Positions 46,190 to 56,249 of a stretch of 64,000 nt of DNA are shown in pieces; position 1 is the stretch's first letter, and each line of letters opens with the position of its first letter. Source of the DNA: Xenopus tropicalis (lineage: Eukaryota > Chordata > Amphibia > Anura > Pipidae); the NCBI RefSeq assembly GCF_000004195.4, contig NC_030680.2:138755545-138819544 (forward strand), in the 5' to 3' direction. The notes below the pieces were generated by a model. It had not been told where the DNA came from. It made no database searches and saw only the letters and a list, made by a program, of their open reading frames with translations. A program made the translations under genes and the position numbers.

Positions 46190-46939
46190 CTGGAAAAGAC
46201 AGAAGATATTTCAATAGGCAGCTAAAGTAAATGCACAGTCAGAATAATCACCTGCTCTGGGGTCCCATAATCACTTTATTTTCTAACACCCCCATCCCCC
46301 CCCCCCGAGAGTTCACAGGAGATACAGACTTGCACATTGCTGCTGCTAATCTCTTGCTTCATTTCTCTGTGTTTGTCTTCCTTCTTATATTAAATACTTT
46401 GTCATCATAACACAGTACAGGCTGGATTGCTCACATCTAGGGTACTAGGAAAATAGAATAGATAGAAAAAATGGGTAGGTACCACTCTGTCAGTTAGTTG
46501 GCATCAGTATCAGACTGGGACTAGGGTGGCCACCTTTTTCTGCCAATAATACCGGTTGGGGATGGGGTGTGATGTCATTGGGGGGGCTATGATGTAAGGG
46601 GTGGGGCAAAGGTGTTTGGGGCCAGGAAATGGGTGGGGAAATGGGCAGCGTTATAGGCGGAGCAGAGGGTGGCCCATGGTTATAAAGAGTGAGAGGGTCA
46701 GGAAGGGAGGGATATATAGGGCATTACAAATTTACCGGTGGCAACCCTGACTGGGGGTGGCATAGGGTGGGGAATTCTTCTCCATTGCTGGGGGAGTATC
46801 CTTTTTATAAAAAGCAATCCTGTGCTATTAAACGGCTACAGTCTTGGCTTACAGTGGTTTCCTAAACCCAAGAAATGTCCCAGAATTCCTTTTTCCTCAG
46901 TTCCGTGACCCAAGAAGAATCCTGTGGCATCAAACTCAC
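46190..46939 (-). other. copine intron, 750 bp
   Basis: This is a GT-AG phase 1 intron between the exons at 46940 and 46143. It contains one AGGGTTGCCACC-type transposable element (46521-46748), which itself sits in a fragment of a CAGTGTCGGACTGG-type repeat, plus a C-rich tract near 46295. No further coding sequence is visible. Confidence 0.85.
46521..46748. mobile_element. hAT-like MITE, AGGGTTGCCACC family, inside a CAGTGTCGG-type repeat
   Basis: It starts ctagggtggccaccttttt and ends taccggtggcaaccct. The duplication is gactggga (46513-46520) / gactgggg (46749-46756), 7 of 8. The target lies in cagtatcagactggg, the left end of a CAGTGTCGGACTGG-type repeat. Confidence 0.75.
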
Positions 46940-46980
46940 CTGGGTCAGATTTAGAGAAGGTGTCCATATCCAGTAGGCTC
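46940..46980 (-). CDS. cpne9: copine exon, first C2A calcium-binding loop
   Basis: This 41-bp exon encodes SLLDMDTFSKSDP, with one base on each side from split codons. The LLDxDTFSKSDP motif is the first calcium-binding loop of the copine C2A domain; the Asp residues in LLD, MD and SDP are the usual ligand positions. On the minus strand the acceptor has a long pyrimidine tract ending ttctctccatag, and the donor is GACCCAG/gtgagt. The leading G is the third base of a codon begun upstream (Arg if the family CR pair is kept). The preceding exon, with the start codon, was not found between here and 64000. Asp-Thr-Phe fits CPNE8 and CPNE9 better than CPNE5 as I recall them. The intron to the next exon is 750 bp. 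Confidence 0.88.
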
Positions 46981-47446
46981 CTATGGAGAGAAAAAAAAGT
47001 CTGTGAATGAACGGCAAGTAAATGCAAATACATCTATTATAACTCTGTTGTACTCCATGTAGTATGTTGATCCAGCCCTGGCTGTGCGTAGGGGTTGTAA
47101 GTACAAAAAAATACAAAAAAAATCCATTAAAAAGTTGCACAGATTTGGACCATCTGGATATATACATATAACAGCTCATGTGTAAAACCCTGCTTCATCT
47201 AAATATTTTCACTACTTTTTTAGCAGTATGTGCCATTTGGTAATCCTAAATAAAAATCGCCATTTTAAGTACTAAGGGCCGCCACTTCCTGTCAGCTGAT
47301 CTCTGAGGGAGCACACAGCCCATCACTAAATGGCGGCTCAAGGGAAAGGATGTAAATGGGCAATTTTTACTGATGTGTATGATGTGCATGAAAGGGACAT
47401 AAAAATAAGCCTGAATACCTGGCATCGTAACCTAAATAGAACTATA
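46981..47446 (-). other. copine intron upstream of the first recognised exon
   Basis: The acceptor with its long pyrimidine tract begins at 46981 on the minus strand. No preceding exon was found. Confidence 0.5.
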
Positions 47447-47448
47447 TA

Positions 47449-48181
47449 CAGGTATGGGACCTGTTATACAGAATGCTCGGGACCTGGGGTTTTCCAGATA
47501 ATGGTTCTTTTCATAATTTGGATCTCCATTTAAACTTTAAATAAACCCAATAGGGCTGTTCTGCCCCCAATAAGGGGTAATTATATCTTAGTTGGGATCA
47601 AGTACAGGTACTGTTTTATTATTACAGAGAAAAGGGAATCATTTAACCATTAAATAAACCCAATAGGGCTGTTCTGCCCCAATAAGGGGTAATTATATCT
47701 TAGTTGGGATCAAGTACAGGTACTGTTTTATTATTACAGAGAAAAGGGAATCATTTAACCATTAAATAAACCCAATAGGGCTGTTCTGCCCCAATAAGGG
47801 GTAATTATATCTTAGTTGGGATCAAGTACAAGGAACTGTTTTATTATTACAGAGAAAGGGGAATCATTTAACCATTAATTAAACCCAATAGGGCTGTTCT
47901 GCCCCCAATAAGGGGTAATTATATCTTAGTTGGGATCAAGTACAGGTACTGTTTTATTATTACAGAGAAAAGGGAATCATTTAACCATTAAATAAACCCA
48001 ATAGGGCTGTTCTGCCCCAATAAGGGGTAATTATATCTTAGTTGGGATCAAGTACAGGTACTGTTTTATTATTACAGAGAGAAAGGAAATTTGATTAAAA
48101 TGGAGTCTATGGGAGATGACCTTCCCGTAATTTGAAACTCTCTGGATAATGGGTTTCTGTATAAGGAATCCCATATACCTG
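47449..48181 (+). mobile_element. CAGGTATGGG-family MITE with 5 units
   Basis: The left end is caggtatgggacctgttata after TA; the right end is ggaatcccatatacctg. The ccc marks are at 47546, 47659, 47771, 47884 and 47997. The third unit carries a private change (acaaggaactg). Confidence 0.88.
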
Positions 48182-48183
48182 TG

Positions 48184-49336
48184 CTATTTTAGGCAAAAGC
48201 TGCCCAGAGAGAGACAGAGAGAGAACATAGATGTACATCTGGCACATACATTACCCTTCACTGAGCACAATGAAGCAAAGTAGAGAATTAAAGTCAGTGT
48301 GCCTTTAAGGCATCTCCCGTCCCTTTCATACATGTATTTACCGCACCACAGAGCTAAAGCATATTCATGTTTATTTTATTGACTCCATTTCTTCACGTAA
48401 AACCAATTACTTATTAAAAATAGAGATATTTTTAGCCGTAGCCACATATTGCTTTAAAGGTTCTGCCTTTAACACTTCAGGTAAACTTAATATATGCATT
48501 TACGCTTTAACTGCCAGGGGGATTCAACTGTTGAAATAACGGGGGGAGATAATTTGATGTGATGTGGCACAAAGGGACTGGGGTGTTTATCTGAGCCACA
48601 CAATGTACCACGTGGGCAGAAAGATGGCAGCAAATGTGATAAAGAGAAGAAGGTAATTGTTGCTTAAAGCACTCGTTTGGGGGGGGGGTTACTCTCTAAT
48701 GGATACAGAGAGAGATTGGCTGTCGGCAGGGCTCTCCGCTGAGAGGAGTCAGATTGACAGGCCCCATCTCACTAATGGGATGTAAAACTCGCCAAGAGTA
48801 AAATATTGATCACTTGATAAAGAGGCAGAGTGGAATCTCCCCTCAGAGGCGCCACGTGCATCCTGTCAGTGGGGGGGGGTTACAGGGGGGTATCTGCGCC
48901 TACCTGCTTACTAATAAGCTACAAGCCAAGCAAGCTAATGAAACGTGGAGAAATTGAACTTCTAATTGAGTTACATACACCGGAAAGTGCTGGGTCCAAC
49001 TAAGCTAGCGGCCAGCGTGCTCCCCACCCACCCAGCATCATAGTCCCAGAGCCGATGACTTTTGAGGCTGGAAAAGTTCTTCTTTTTTGCCTTCTATTTG
49101 ATCCAAGAAAGTTTCTTTCTGACTCCACAATATCAATGGGGCCGTTTTGTGGATCAAGGGTTAATTTATTGTATAATCATGGATTCGCAGCTAATTTCCC
49201 CATGTTGCCACTGGTGAATTGTTTCGCAAAACTTCCGTGAAAATTTTCCGCGAAAAAATTCGATGCGCGTTTTTTTTTTTGCCGCACATTAGGGATTGGT
49301 TCAAAATACTTTCAAATCCCAGTTGCATTCCTACAG
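48184..49336. other. no gene seen; TAGTGATGGGCG-family fragment at 49180-49290
   Basis: 48200-48500 lacks recognised repeats. G runs occur at about 48680-48688 and 48871-48880. At 49180-49290 the words ttcgcagctaatttccccat and gaattgtttcgcaaaacttc match the 41333 element family, without ends. Confidence 0.45.
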
Positions 49337-49890
49337 TGTTGGACTGGGGTGCGCAAGGCCACCGGGGCTGCCACTTAAGGGGCCCCCCACCCCATTCACA
49401 AACTTTTCCTCAGGGAAAGATCAGCGCTAATCCTGCCCCCTGCCCCACCCCCCCACACATATGCCTATTTTATTGACATGATCAAAGGTGGAGTGGGGAG
49501 CACCAGGGAGTGCCCACAGACAGTTCCCAGCGGGGACAAGGGGCAGGATTGGGTCAGTGGGGCCCACAAGGGCCAGGGTCCATCAAGTTTTCTCCCAAAG
49601 TCCAGGGTCAGACTGGGCTACTGGGACACCGGGAAAAATCCAGCTCTAGTGGGCCCTGGCGGCCCAGACCCGACCCTTGCCTGCGCTCCCCCTGCCCGGA
49701 CCGCTCCTACACTGACGCGTTAAATTACTCGGGGGAAGATGTCGGGTGGGGGCCCTGCGAGTGGGGTCAGGGGGGCCCCTGGGGGGACAATTAGGGGATG
49801 CAACCGGCGGGGGCCCCTGGGTCAGGAGCCCCAGTGGGCCCTTCACCCCCCAGTCCGACCCTGCCAAAGTCCCACTGACCCAGTCCGACC
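49337..49890. mobile_element. CAGTGTCGGACTGG-family MITE with nested hAT copy
   Basis: The left end is cagtgttggactggggtgcg and the right end is near ctgacccagtccgaccca. The element at 49603-49863 is inserted in it. Confidence 0.6.
49603..49863. mobile_element. hAT-like MITE, CAGGGTCGGACTGG family, nested
   Basis: The left end is cagggtcagactgggctact and the right end is cccccagtccgaccctg. A perfect 8-bp duplication ccaaagtc lies at 49595-49602 and 49864-49871. Confidence 0.93.
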
Positions 49891-50543
49891 CAGCATTCCT
49901 ATTTAATAATAATTGCCCCAATTTTATAAAACCATCCTTGTCTGCTTCCCTAAGTGATGAGACAAGTGCAGCATTGTAGCCGTATCCGATCATCATGGAA
50001 TACATCGCAGGCACCGGCGATCATTGATCTGCTGATCCCCATCCTCTCCGTACGGTTATTATTCCCCCTATTTCCCTTTAACATTCCCCCCGGCGACAAT
50101 ACAAGAAGTAACTGTTCTCCGCGTTCCTAATCCCAAACTCTTCTAATCAGGCTCCAGTATATTGTGCTTTGTGCTTCATCCCGGAGATTTCATGTTCTGG
50201 ATCTCAATTGGATGAGCTGATCTGCGTTCCGGGGCTGAGCATGTGCTCGCAAACAGACTTCCCCGCAAAGAGGCCTGCTTTGTATTCAGCCGCACAGCTA
50301 ATCTCCCTCAATCCTTTCTACACATTAAGCCTTTTTTGACTCTTCGGGAGATTTTATTTATTTTTTTTTTTTTGGTACTGGAGAGAATACAAAGTCACAG
50401 CTGGCAAAGTTACCTTGATCTGCTTTCAGATAAGACTATAGGCCGGCAGGTTCTGAAGCCACAGAAAGATTAACATTACAGTAGATGAGGCCCACGGAAA
50501 AGCATGGAAGTTTGGACTCTGTCTAAGGAGACAGGGAATCGAA
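49891..50543. other. no gene seen
   Basis: No recognised repeat except a T run at 50359-50372. No exon. Confidence 0.4.
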
Positions 50544-51033
50544 TTAAAGGATAAGTAAGCCTTTATTTTATAAATAACTCTAATCATCCCCGATAATAAC
50601 ATACCTTTCTCCCTGCATGCAGATATATTTCATTTCTCTATTACAGCCAGTTCAACTACAGCTCTTTTGCTGACTTCCTTGTCTAGCGCAAAGCCCCGAC
50701 CCTTTTTGCTTTCTGAGCCCTCCTCTTTCCTACTATGAAGCCCTCAAAGAGGTGCCTACTGAGCATGCTCACTGCCTTTGCTCCAATCAAAATCAATCAG
50801 ACGTGCACAGTAGGCACCTCTTACATGTCATCATAGTTTGAAAAAGAAGGAGGGCTCAGAAAGAAAAAGGGGTGGGGGCTTCATGCTAGACAAGGAAGTC
50901 AGTGAAAGAGCTGTAGTTTACCTGGCTGTAATAGAAAAACAAACTAAATCCAAATGCAGGGAGAAAGGTATGTTATTTTGGGGTATGTACAGAGTAATTT
51001 TATAGATTTAAAAAAGGTTTTCTTATGCTTTAA
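50544..51033. mobile_element. T2-like MITE, unexpanded relative of 901-1719
   Basis: The left end is ttaaaggataagtaagcctt; the reverse complement of the right end is ttaaagcataagaaaacctt. The facing blocks gaggtgcctactgagcatgc and gtaggcacctctt are near the centre. It holds a single caaggaagtcagtgaaagag, the sequence that is arrayed at 1258-1600. Confidence 0.85.
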
Positions 51034-51035
51034 TC

Positions 51036-51176
51036 AGGGATGGCCAACCTGCAACCCTCCAGCCATTGCTGAACTAACACTTCTAGTATCAGTCTGACAG
51101 CCATATGCTTTTGGTGCAATGTTGGGGAACTGCAGATCAATAATAGCTGGAGGGCCATGCGCTGGACATCCCTAAT
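51036..51176. mobile_element. foldback repeat with GGATGGCCAACCTGC end
   Basis: The left part is ggatggccaacctgcaaccc; the right part is agctggagggccatgcgctg then gacatccct. The arms pair over ccctccagc / gctggaggg. Confidence 0.65.
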
Positions 51177-51204
51177 GTATATGGGAAAAGATTGTTAAAT
51201 ACAT

Positions 51205-51620
51205 ATCGTTACATAGTAGTTAAGCTTGAAAAATGGCCATGTCTATCAAGTCCAACCCTTTATCCATGTAAATCCTATTGATCCAGAGGAAGGACACATT
51301 TTGCCTGGGGGGGGGCATTCCTTCCTGACACCAAAAGGGCAATCAGACCATTTCCTGAATCAGCTTTATAGGTTGAGGAACCGTATATTGTCTCCCTTTC
51401 TAAAATGGCAGCCAACCCTATTTAGGAACTAATGTATCTTCTAGAACAACCATTTTAAGGAGAGAATTCCCCATTGTCTCTAAATGTAGAAAAAAAAGAC
51501 TTTGTGCACCTTATGATGGAACCTCCTTTCTTCTAATCTCAAGGGGGCCCTAAGGTCCTCTAGAAAGATCTATATGTATATAAGACTTAAGAGATTTCCC
51601 CTTTAGTTTATGCATTTTTC
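51205..51620 (+). repeat. old amphibian-type interspersed repeat
   Basis: Landmarks are gttacatagtagttaagctt, tatcaagtccaaccctttat, attgatccagaggaagg, cattccttcctgaca, gagagaattcccc and tggaacctcctttcttctaa. I recognise the order from frog genomes; the family name is not certain. The short open frame in it is not a gene. Confidence 0.65.
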
Positions 51621-52339
51621 CCCCAGAGAAGCCCCTTTGATGCCGGGCCCCGGGGCAAATGCTGTTTCTGCCCTACCCAAAATATAGATCTGGCAGAGCT
51701 GTATATTAAAGCCAATGTGCGTGCTGCGTTGGCCATAAAGTCAGTCTTTCCTCTCTCACTACTCAAGCAAGGTCATTGGGGAGCTGCAGTCGGACAGAAA
51801 AAAGAACATTAATACATTCTGACATTACATAAGCTCCTTCCACTCCTGTTTCATTCCAGATGATTAAAAATTACTGCTCTAAAGGCAGCGGACTTGCTCC
51901 CCAACACTTACTCTATTAGTGAATGTCTCATTTGCTAAATGGCACACAATTGTAGGGATGGGAAGCCATTACCTCTGTATATGTGTCACCTTTGTTAGTT
52001 CCTCTCAGAAACGTGGGTTATGGAGCCTGTCAGTGAGGGTTCCCTGGGGCAAAAGGATGGGAGAGGTTATCTTACGGGACAACCCATCTTCTGTGTTAGA
52101 TGTTGACATTCCCCAGCCTAGGAACCCAAGATCAGTGGGACCCATTCAGGATAGACTGCAGTGTTAGCATGAACTTAACCTTGAATATCTGCCAGGGCTC
52201 GGTTTGAGCGTTCATTTGGGACAGTGGTGTAGATTGTATCCTGCTTAAATGAGCCCAATTGGGCATTTGGTGCCCCTAACAGCCTTTTTGGTTGGCATTA
52301 TGGACGCTGCAGGTCTTTTGTGAAGGGGAAAGGTCCAAA
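51621..52339. other. no gene seen
   Basis: No exon or repeat end is recognised. Confidence 0.4.
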
Positions 52340-52924
52340 GGGTTTATGGATAAAAAATTCACGAATCTTTCAAAAGATTTGCGAAACGGTGAAAATCTCG
52401 ACTATTTATTTTGACACCACAACTATTCTTTGACGCCGCGACTATTTATTTTGACGCCGCGACTATTTATTTTGACGCCACGACTATTTATTTTGACACT
52501 GCAACTATTTATTTTGATGCGTGACTATTTATTTTGACGCAGCAACTATTTAATTTGATGCACAACTATTTAATTTGACGCCACGACTATTCTTTGATGC
52601 TGCGACTATTTATTCTGACGCCGCAACTATTTATTTTGATGCACAACTATTTATTTTGACGCCGCGACTATTTATTTTGATGCCATGACTATTCTTTGAC
52701 GCCGCGACTATTAATTCTGACGCCACAATTATTTATTTTGACACCACAACTATTTATTTTGATGCCACGACAATTCTTTTGATGCTTGCAACAATTTTGG
52801 GACGCGCAGCAAATTTTTCTACGGCAAATTTTTTTCATCCGTTTCGTGTAACAATCCGCCAATGGCAAAACGTGTAAATTCGCCGCAAATCCATGCCTGG
52901 TGAAACATTTCGCCCATCGCTACT
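52340..52924. mobile_element. TAGTGATGGGCG-family element with a diverged minisatellite
   Basis: The right end (tggtgaaacatttcgcccat then cgctac) is the inverted equivalent of the left end at 41333. The left part has ttcacgaatctttcaaaaga and gcgaaacggtgaaaatctcg, matching the right arm of 41333. Its own left terminus has decayed. Confidence 0.75.
52397..52790. repeat. minisatellite, 21 bp x about 18, inside the element
   Basis: The unit is gactatttattttgacgccg plus c. Its reverse complement (gcggcgtcaaaataaatagt) is homologous to the 19-bp unit at 41463. Units vary much more than at 41463, and shorter ones (gactattctttgacgccgc) occur. Confidence 0.88.
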
Positions 52925-53035
52925 TATGGACATCTAGTTATGTTCAGGGGCGATTCTAGACATATCCGCCCGCTCCCCAGCGCTTACCTTCTGAGCGCAG
53001 GAGCGGGTCCGGGGGCGGTTAGATCGCTAGTGCAG

Positions 53036-53712
53036 TGTCACGGTCGGCACCCAATACCAGAGCTAGTGCCAAGCACCCTGGTCTCGGCTCGTGCTTCACC
53101 AGTAGCGTGACCGCCTTTGGCTTCGGGAGGAGCCCTCAGCTACTCGGATGCCACCTGGACTTATACGAGAGGTGCAAAGCAGGAGTTCTGGCAAGCAATG
53201 GGGCACGACTGTAGAAAGTCAGTTAGGCCAAAGATCACGGTACAAATAGGGTTAAACAAGGTCGTCTTCAGGCAGGCTAGGTCGGGGCGGGCAGCAATCA
53301 AGGATAGTCAGACAGGCAAGGGTCAAACCGGGTAATCAATACAGCAGGATGAGGCGAAATCGTAGTCAAAGTATAAGCCGAGGTCAGATATGGATAATCA
53401 GAATAGTCAGGAGCAAGCCGGGTCAAAACAGGAGAATTACAGAATACAGGAACAAGAATGCACAAGGCTCAGGAAGGCACCAGGAAATCGAGTCCTATCA
53501 CGGGCAATGAATGTAAGCAAAAGTCCCTTTAAATAGTTTGAATTTCGCGCCATTGTGCGATGACGTCATGAGCGTGCGTGCGCCTTTAAATTGCGAAAAT
53601 GCGCGCGCACACTTAGGAAGGAGCCGGCACAGGAGGAGAACGGCGCGGCGGGCGTCCCCGCCGATGGCAGCGCGGTGGGCGTCCCCGCCGCGCTGGTAAG
53701 TGTTTCGTTACA
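53036..53712. mobile_element. solo-LTR-like insertion, 677 bp
   Basis: It starts tgtcacggtcggcacccaat and ends agtgtttcgttaca, so it has TG...CA ends. A perfect 5-bp duplication tgcag lies at 53031-53035 and 53713-53717. This fits a solo LTR. There is no second LTR, primer site or coding part. A nonautonomous DNA element is possible. Confidence 0.75.
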
Positions 53713-53744
53713 TGCAGAGAGCGCAATTGCACTCTCTGCACTAG

Positions 53745-53786
53745 AAGAGCCGAATTTCCGGTTTAAAAACCGGAAATTCGGCTCTT
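53745..53786. repeat. 42-bp palindrome, 20-bp perfect arms
   Basis: The arms are aagagccgaatttccggttt and aaaccggaaattcggctctt with a 2-base centre. It lies near the right end of the hAT element at 52945. Confidence 0.95.
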
Positions 53787-53948
53787 AAAGTTACCAGGAG
53801 CGGCTTTTTGCCTAATGGCAGAAGCGCCCCTGGTTATGTTCCTGACTTTAGTCCCTTCTCCAGTGCAAAGTGTAACCAGCTCTCCTGTCTGTACTGCCTG
53901 TACTCCTGGACTCTACTGGCACCGTGTACAATGTTATACGATTATATA

Positions 53949-54186
53949 CAGGGTCGGACTGGGACGCCGGCCACCTCTAGTGGGCCCCGGCGGCCCAGAC
54001 CCGACCCATGCCGGCGCTCCCCCTGCCCGACCGCTCCTCCCCTGACGCATTAAATTTACACGCTTGGGGTAGGACGTTGGGTGGGGGGCCCTGCGAGGGG
54101 GGTTAGAGGGACCCCTGCGGGGGGGGTAAGGGTGCATGGCCGGCGGGGGCACCTGCAGGGCCCCTTCACCTCCCAGTCCGACCCTG
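53949..54186. mobile_element. hAT-like MITE, CAGGGTCGGACTGG family
   Basis: The left end is cagggtcggactgggacgcc and the right end is ctcccagtccgaccctg. The duplication is attatata (53941-53948) / attataca (54187-54194), 7 of 8. Confidence 0.9.
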
Positions 54187-54194
54187 ATTATACA

Positions 54195-55292
54195 GGATAC
54201 ATATAATAAAATATATCCGTAGGGTTGTAATGTACACACATGTCTGGGGCAGCATCCGAGCATTTCTGTGCTCCGAGGGGCAAACGGTCCATGATGGATG
54301 ATTATGCTCGGTGTCTCCCAGAAGTGAAGGGGTTAATATTCTGTCTCATCCCCCACCTGTAGAGTATTGAAATCTCTCAATGACTTTTTAGTGACTTTGC
54401 CCAAGAAAAGAGGGGGGTATTTCTTGCTCGGTGAAAGACTTCAATAGGCTTCAGTGTCTGTGGGAATCGCTCGGCTGCTCCGTCTGTCCTCCCTGGTTCT
54501 TTACAAGGGCACTGCCTGCTGCCGCTCTCGCCGTCTATTCCTCACAGAGCCGACTCGGAGCTTCACACTCCATTCTTCACACGCTGGCTTTATGCACCGG
54601 CTGCCTTTTATGTAGACAAAATTAAATCCTATAGAAGCTGGGCCCTCGTTCCTATGAAGTCCAAGATCAAGAGCTGTTTGTCTATTCACATATTAATATG
54701 CCTTATAAAGCCCTCAGAGGCCACTGAGAATCTGTGCGTATGTAGTTCTACTATCCACGTAAGAGTTACTAAACAGGGCTAAACCATTACACTAGCAGAT
54801 TGGGGGCAATGTACTTGGAACCAAGTTGCAGTTTTTCAGCAGCAAGTAGGTGGGTGTGGGGAGAGGGTGCAACTATTTGCACTTCATGGACAGGGAGTTG
54901 GGGAGGGGGCAATAAAATACCTGCCAATTAAAAAAGACTATGAGGTTGATTTACAAATGTAGGTTCTAAATTGTCCCAGTGTAGTTACCCATAGCTTTTT
55001 CTGCTGACTGGTTGCTACTGGCAACTGCACGTGTAACAGTTTGCACTCATCATTGTAGTTTATGAGTAGCTAACTTGCCGTTAGTATAGAGCTCCCCCTG
55101 TCGGCACATTATCAGGAAAATGGCGGCAGGCTAACTTGGCTTGACCACATTATACCTTTAAATGGAAGTATAGTGGCCAACATGAAAATAATATCCAAGG
55201 CTATTGGATAATGTGCGTTTCTCAGAGAGTGTTGCCCAAAAAGAAAATTCCAAAAACAAATGGAACAATGTGGGCTGGACCTCCCTATTTTG
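54195..55292. other. no gene seen
   Basis: 54950-55075 has words of the GGGGGTCATTTA foldback family (gaggttgatttacaaatgta, tggttgctactggcaactgc). No exon. Confidence 0.4.
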
Positions 55293-55294
55293 TA

Positions 55295-56249
55295 CAGGTA
55301 TGGGACCTGTTTTCCTGAATGCTTAGGGCCTTGGGTTTTCCAGATAAGGGATCTCCGTGCCTTAAATCTACTAAAAAATAATTTAAACATTAAATAAACC
55401 ATAGGATAAACAATAACACAATAGGATTGTTCTGCCCCCAATAAGGATTAATTATATCTTAGTTGGGATCAAGTACAGGTACTGTTTTATTATTACAGAG
55501 AAAAGGGAATCATTTAACCATGAAATAAACCCAATAGGGCTGTTCTGCCCCCAATAAGGGGTAATTATATCTTAGTTGGGATCAAGTACAGGTACTGTTT
55601 TATTATTACAGAGAAAAGGGAATCATTTAACCATTAAATAAACCCAATAGGGCTGTTCTGCCCCCAATAAGGGGTAATTATATCTTAGTTGGGATCAAGT
55701 ACAGGTACTGTTTTATTATTACAGAGAAAAGGGAATCATTTAACCATGAAATAAACCCAATAGGGCTGTTCTGCCCCCAATAAGGGGTAATTATATCTTA
55801 GTTGGGATCAAGTACAGGTACTGTTTTATTATTACAGAGAAAAATGAAATAATATGGACAAATTTGAATCATTTGATTAAAATGGAGTCTATGGGAGATG
55901 GCCTTTTTGTAATTCAGAACTTTCTATATAATGGGTTTCTCAGTGTCGGACTGAGATGCCAGGGGACCACCAGAAAACCCTAGACTATGGGCCCACTCTC
56001 ATAACTTTAATACCTTTTCTCCTCCCTCAACCTCTTTATTATCCTCGTCTCTTTTCTCTACATACTATACTCTATTCTTCCATCTATCAAGCTTTCTTTT
56101 TCCCATACAGAAATAGGGAATGACCAAGAAATAGGCTAAGTAATTAGAAGCAAGAGGGGCCACTGACACCTGGGCCCATTGGGAGTTTTCCTGATATCCT
56201 GGTGGGCCAGTCCGACACTGGGGTTTCTGGACAATGGATATAATACCTG
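55295..56249 (+). mobile_element. CAGGTATGGG-family MITE with 4 units, split by a hAT insertion
   Basis: The left end is caggtatgggacctgttttc after TA; the right end is ggatataatacctg. The first unit has ccaataaggattaattatat, the ancestral form (reverse of taatcctt). The following units, with ccc at 55530, 55643 and 55756, have aaggggtaatt. It is split by the element at 55941. Confidence 0.87.
55941..56220. mobile_element. hAT-like MITE, CAGTGTCGGACTGG family, nested
   Basis: The left end is cagtgtcggactgagatgcc and the right end is tgggccagtccgacactg. A perfect 8-bp duplication gggtttct lies at 55933-55940 and 56221-56228. The host sequence gggtttc is the conserved right arm of the CAGGTATGGG element. 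Confidence 0.94.

Larger units (their letters stand above)
52945..53832. mobile_element. hAT-like element with CAGGGGCG ends, split by an LTR-like insertion
   Basis: The left end is caggggcgattctag and the right end is gcagaagcgcccctg. A perfect 8-bp duplication gttatgtt lies at 52937-52944 and 53833-53840. Near the right end is a 42-bp palindrome (53745-53786). Confidence 0.93.

Noticed and set aside
49055..49240. Open frame of 61 codons that could be an exon
   Set aside because: It ends in a TAGTGATGGGCG-family fragment, and its first part (gatccaagaaagtttctttc) resembles an interspersed repeat.
52981..53035. Possible minus-strand splice donor cagaag/gtaagc as the missing first copine exon
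   Set aside because: It lies within the hAT element at 52945 and encodes nothing like the copine N-terminus.
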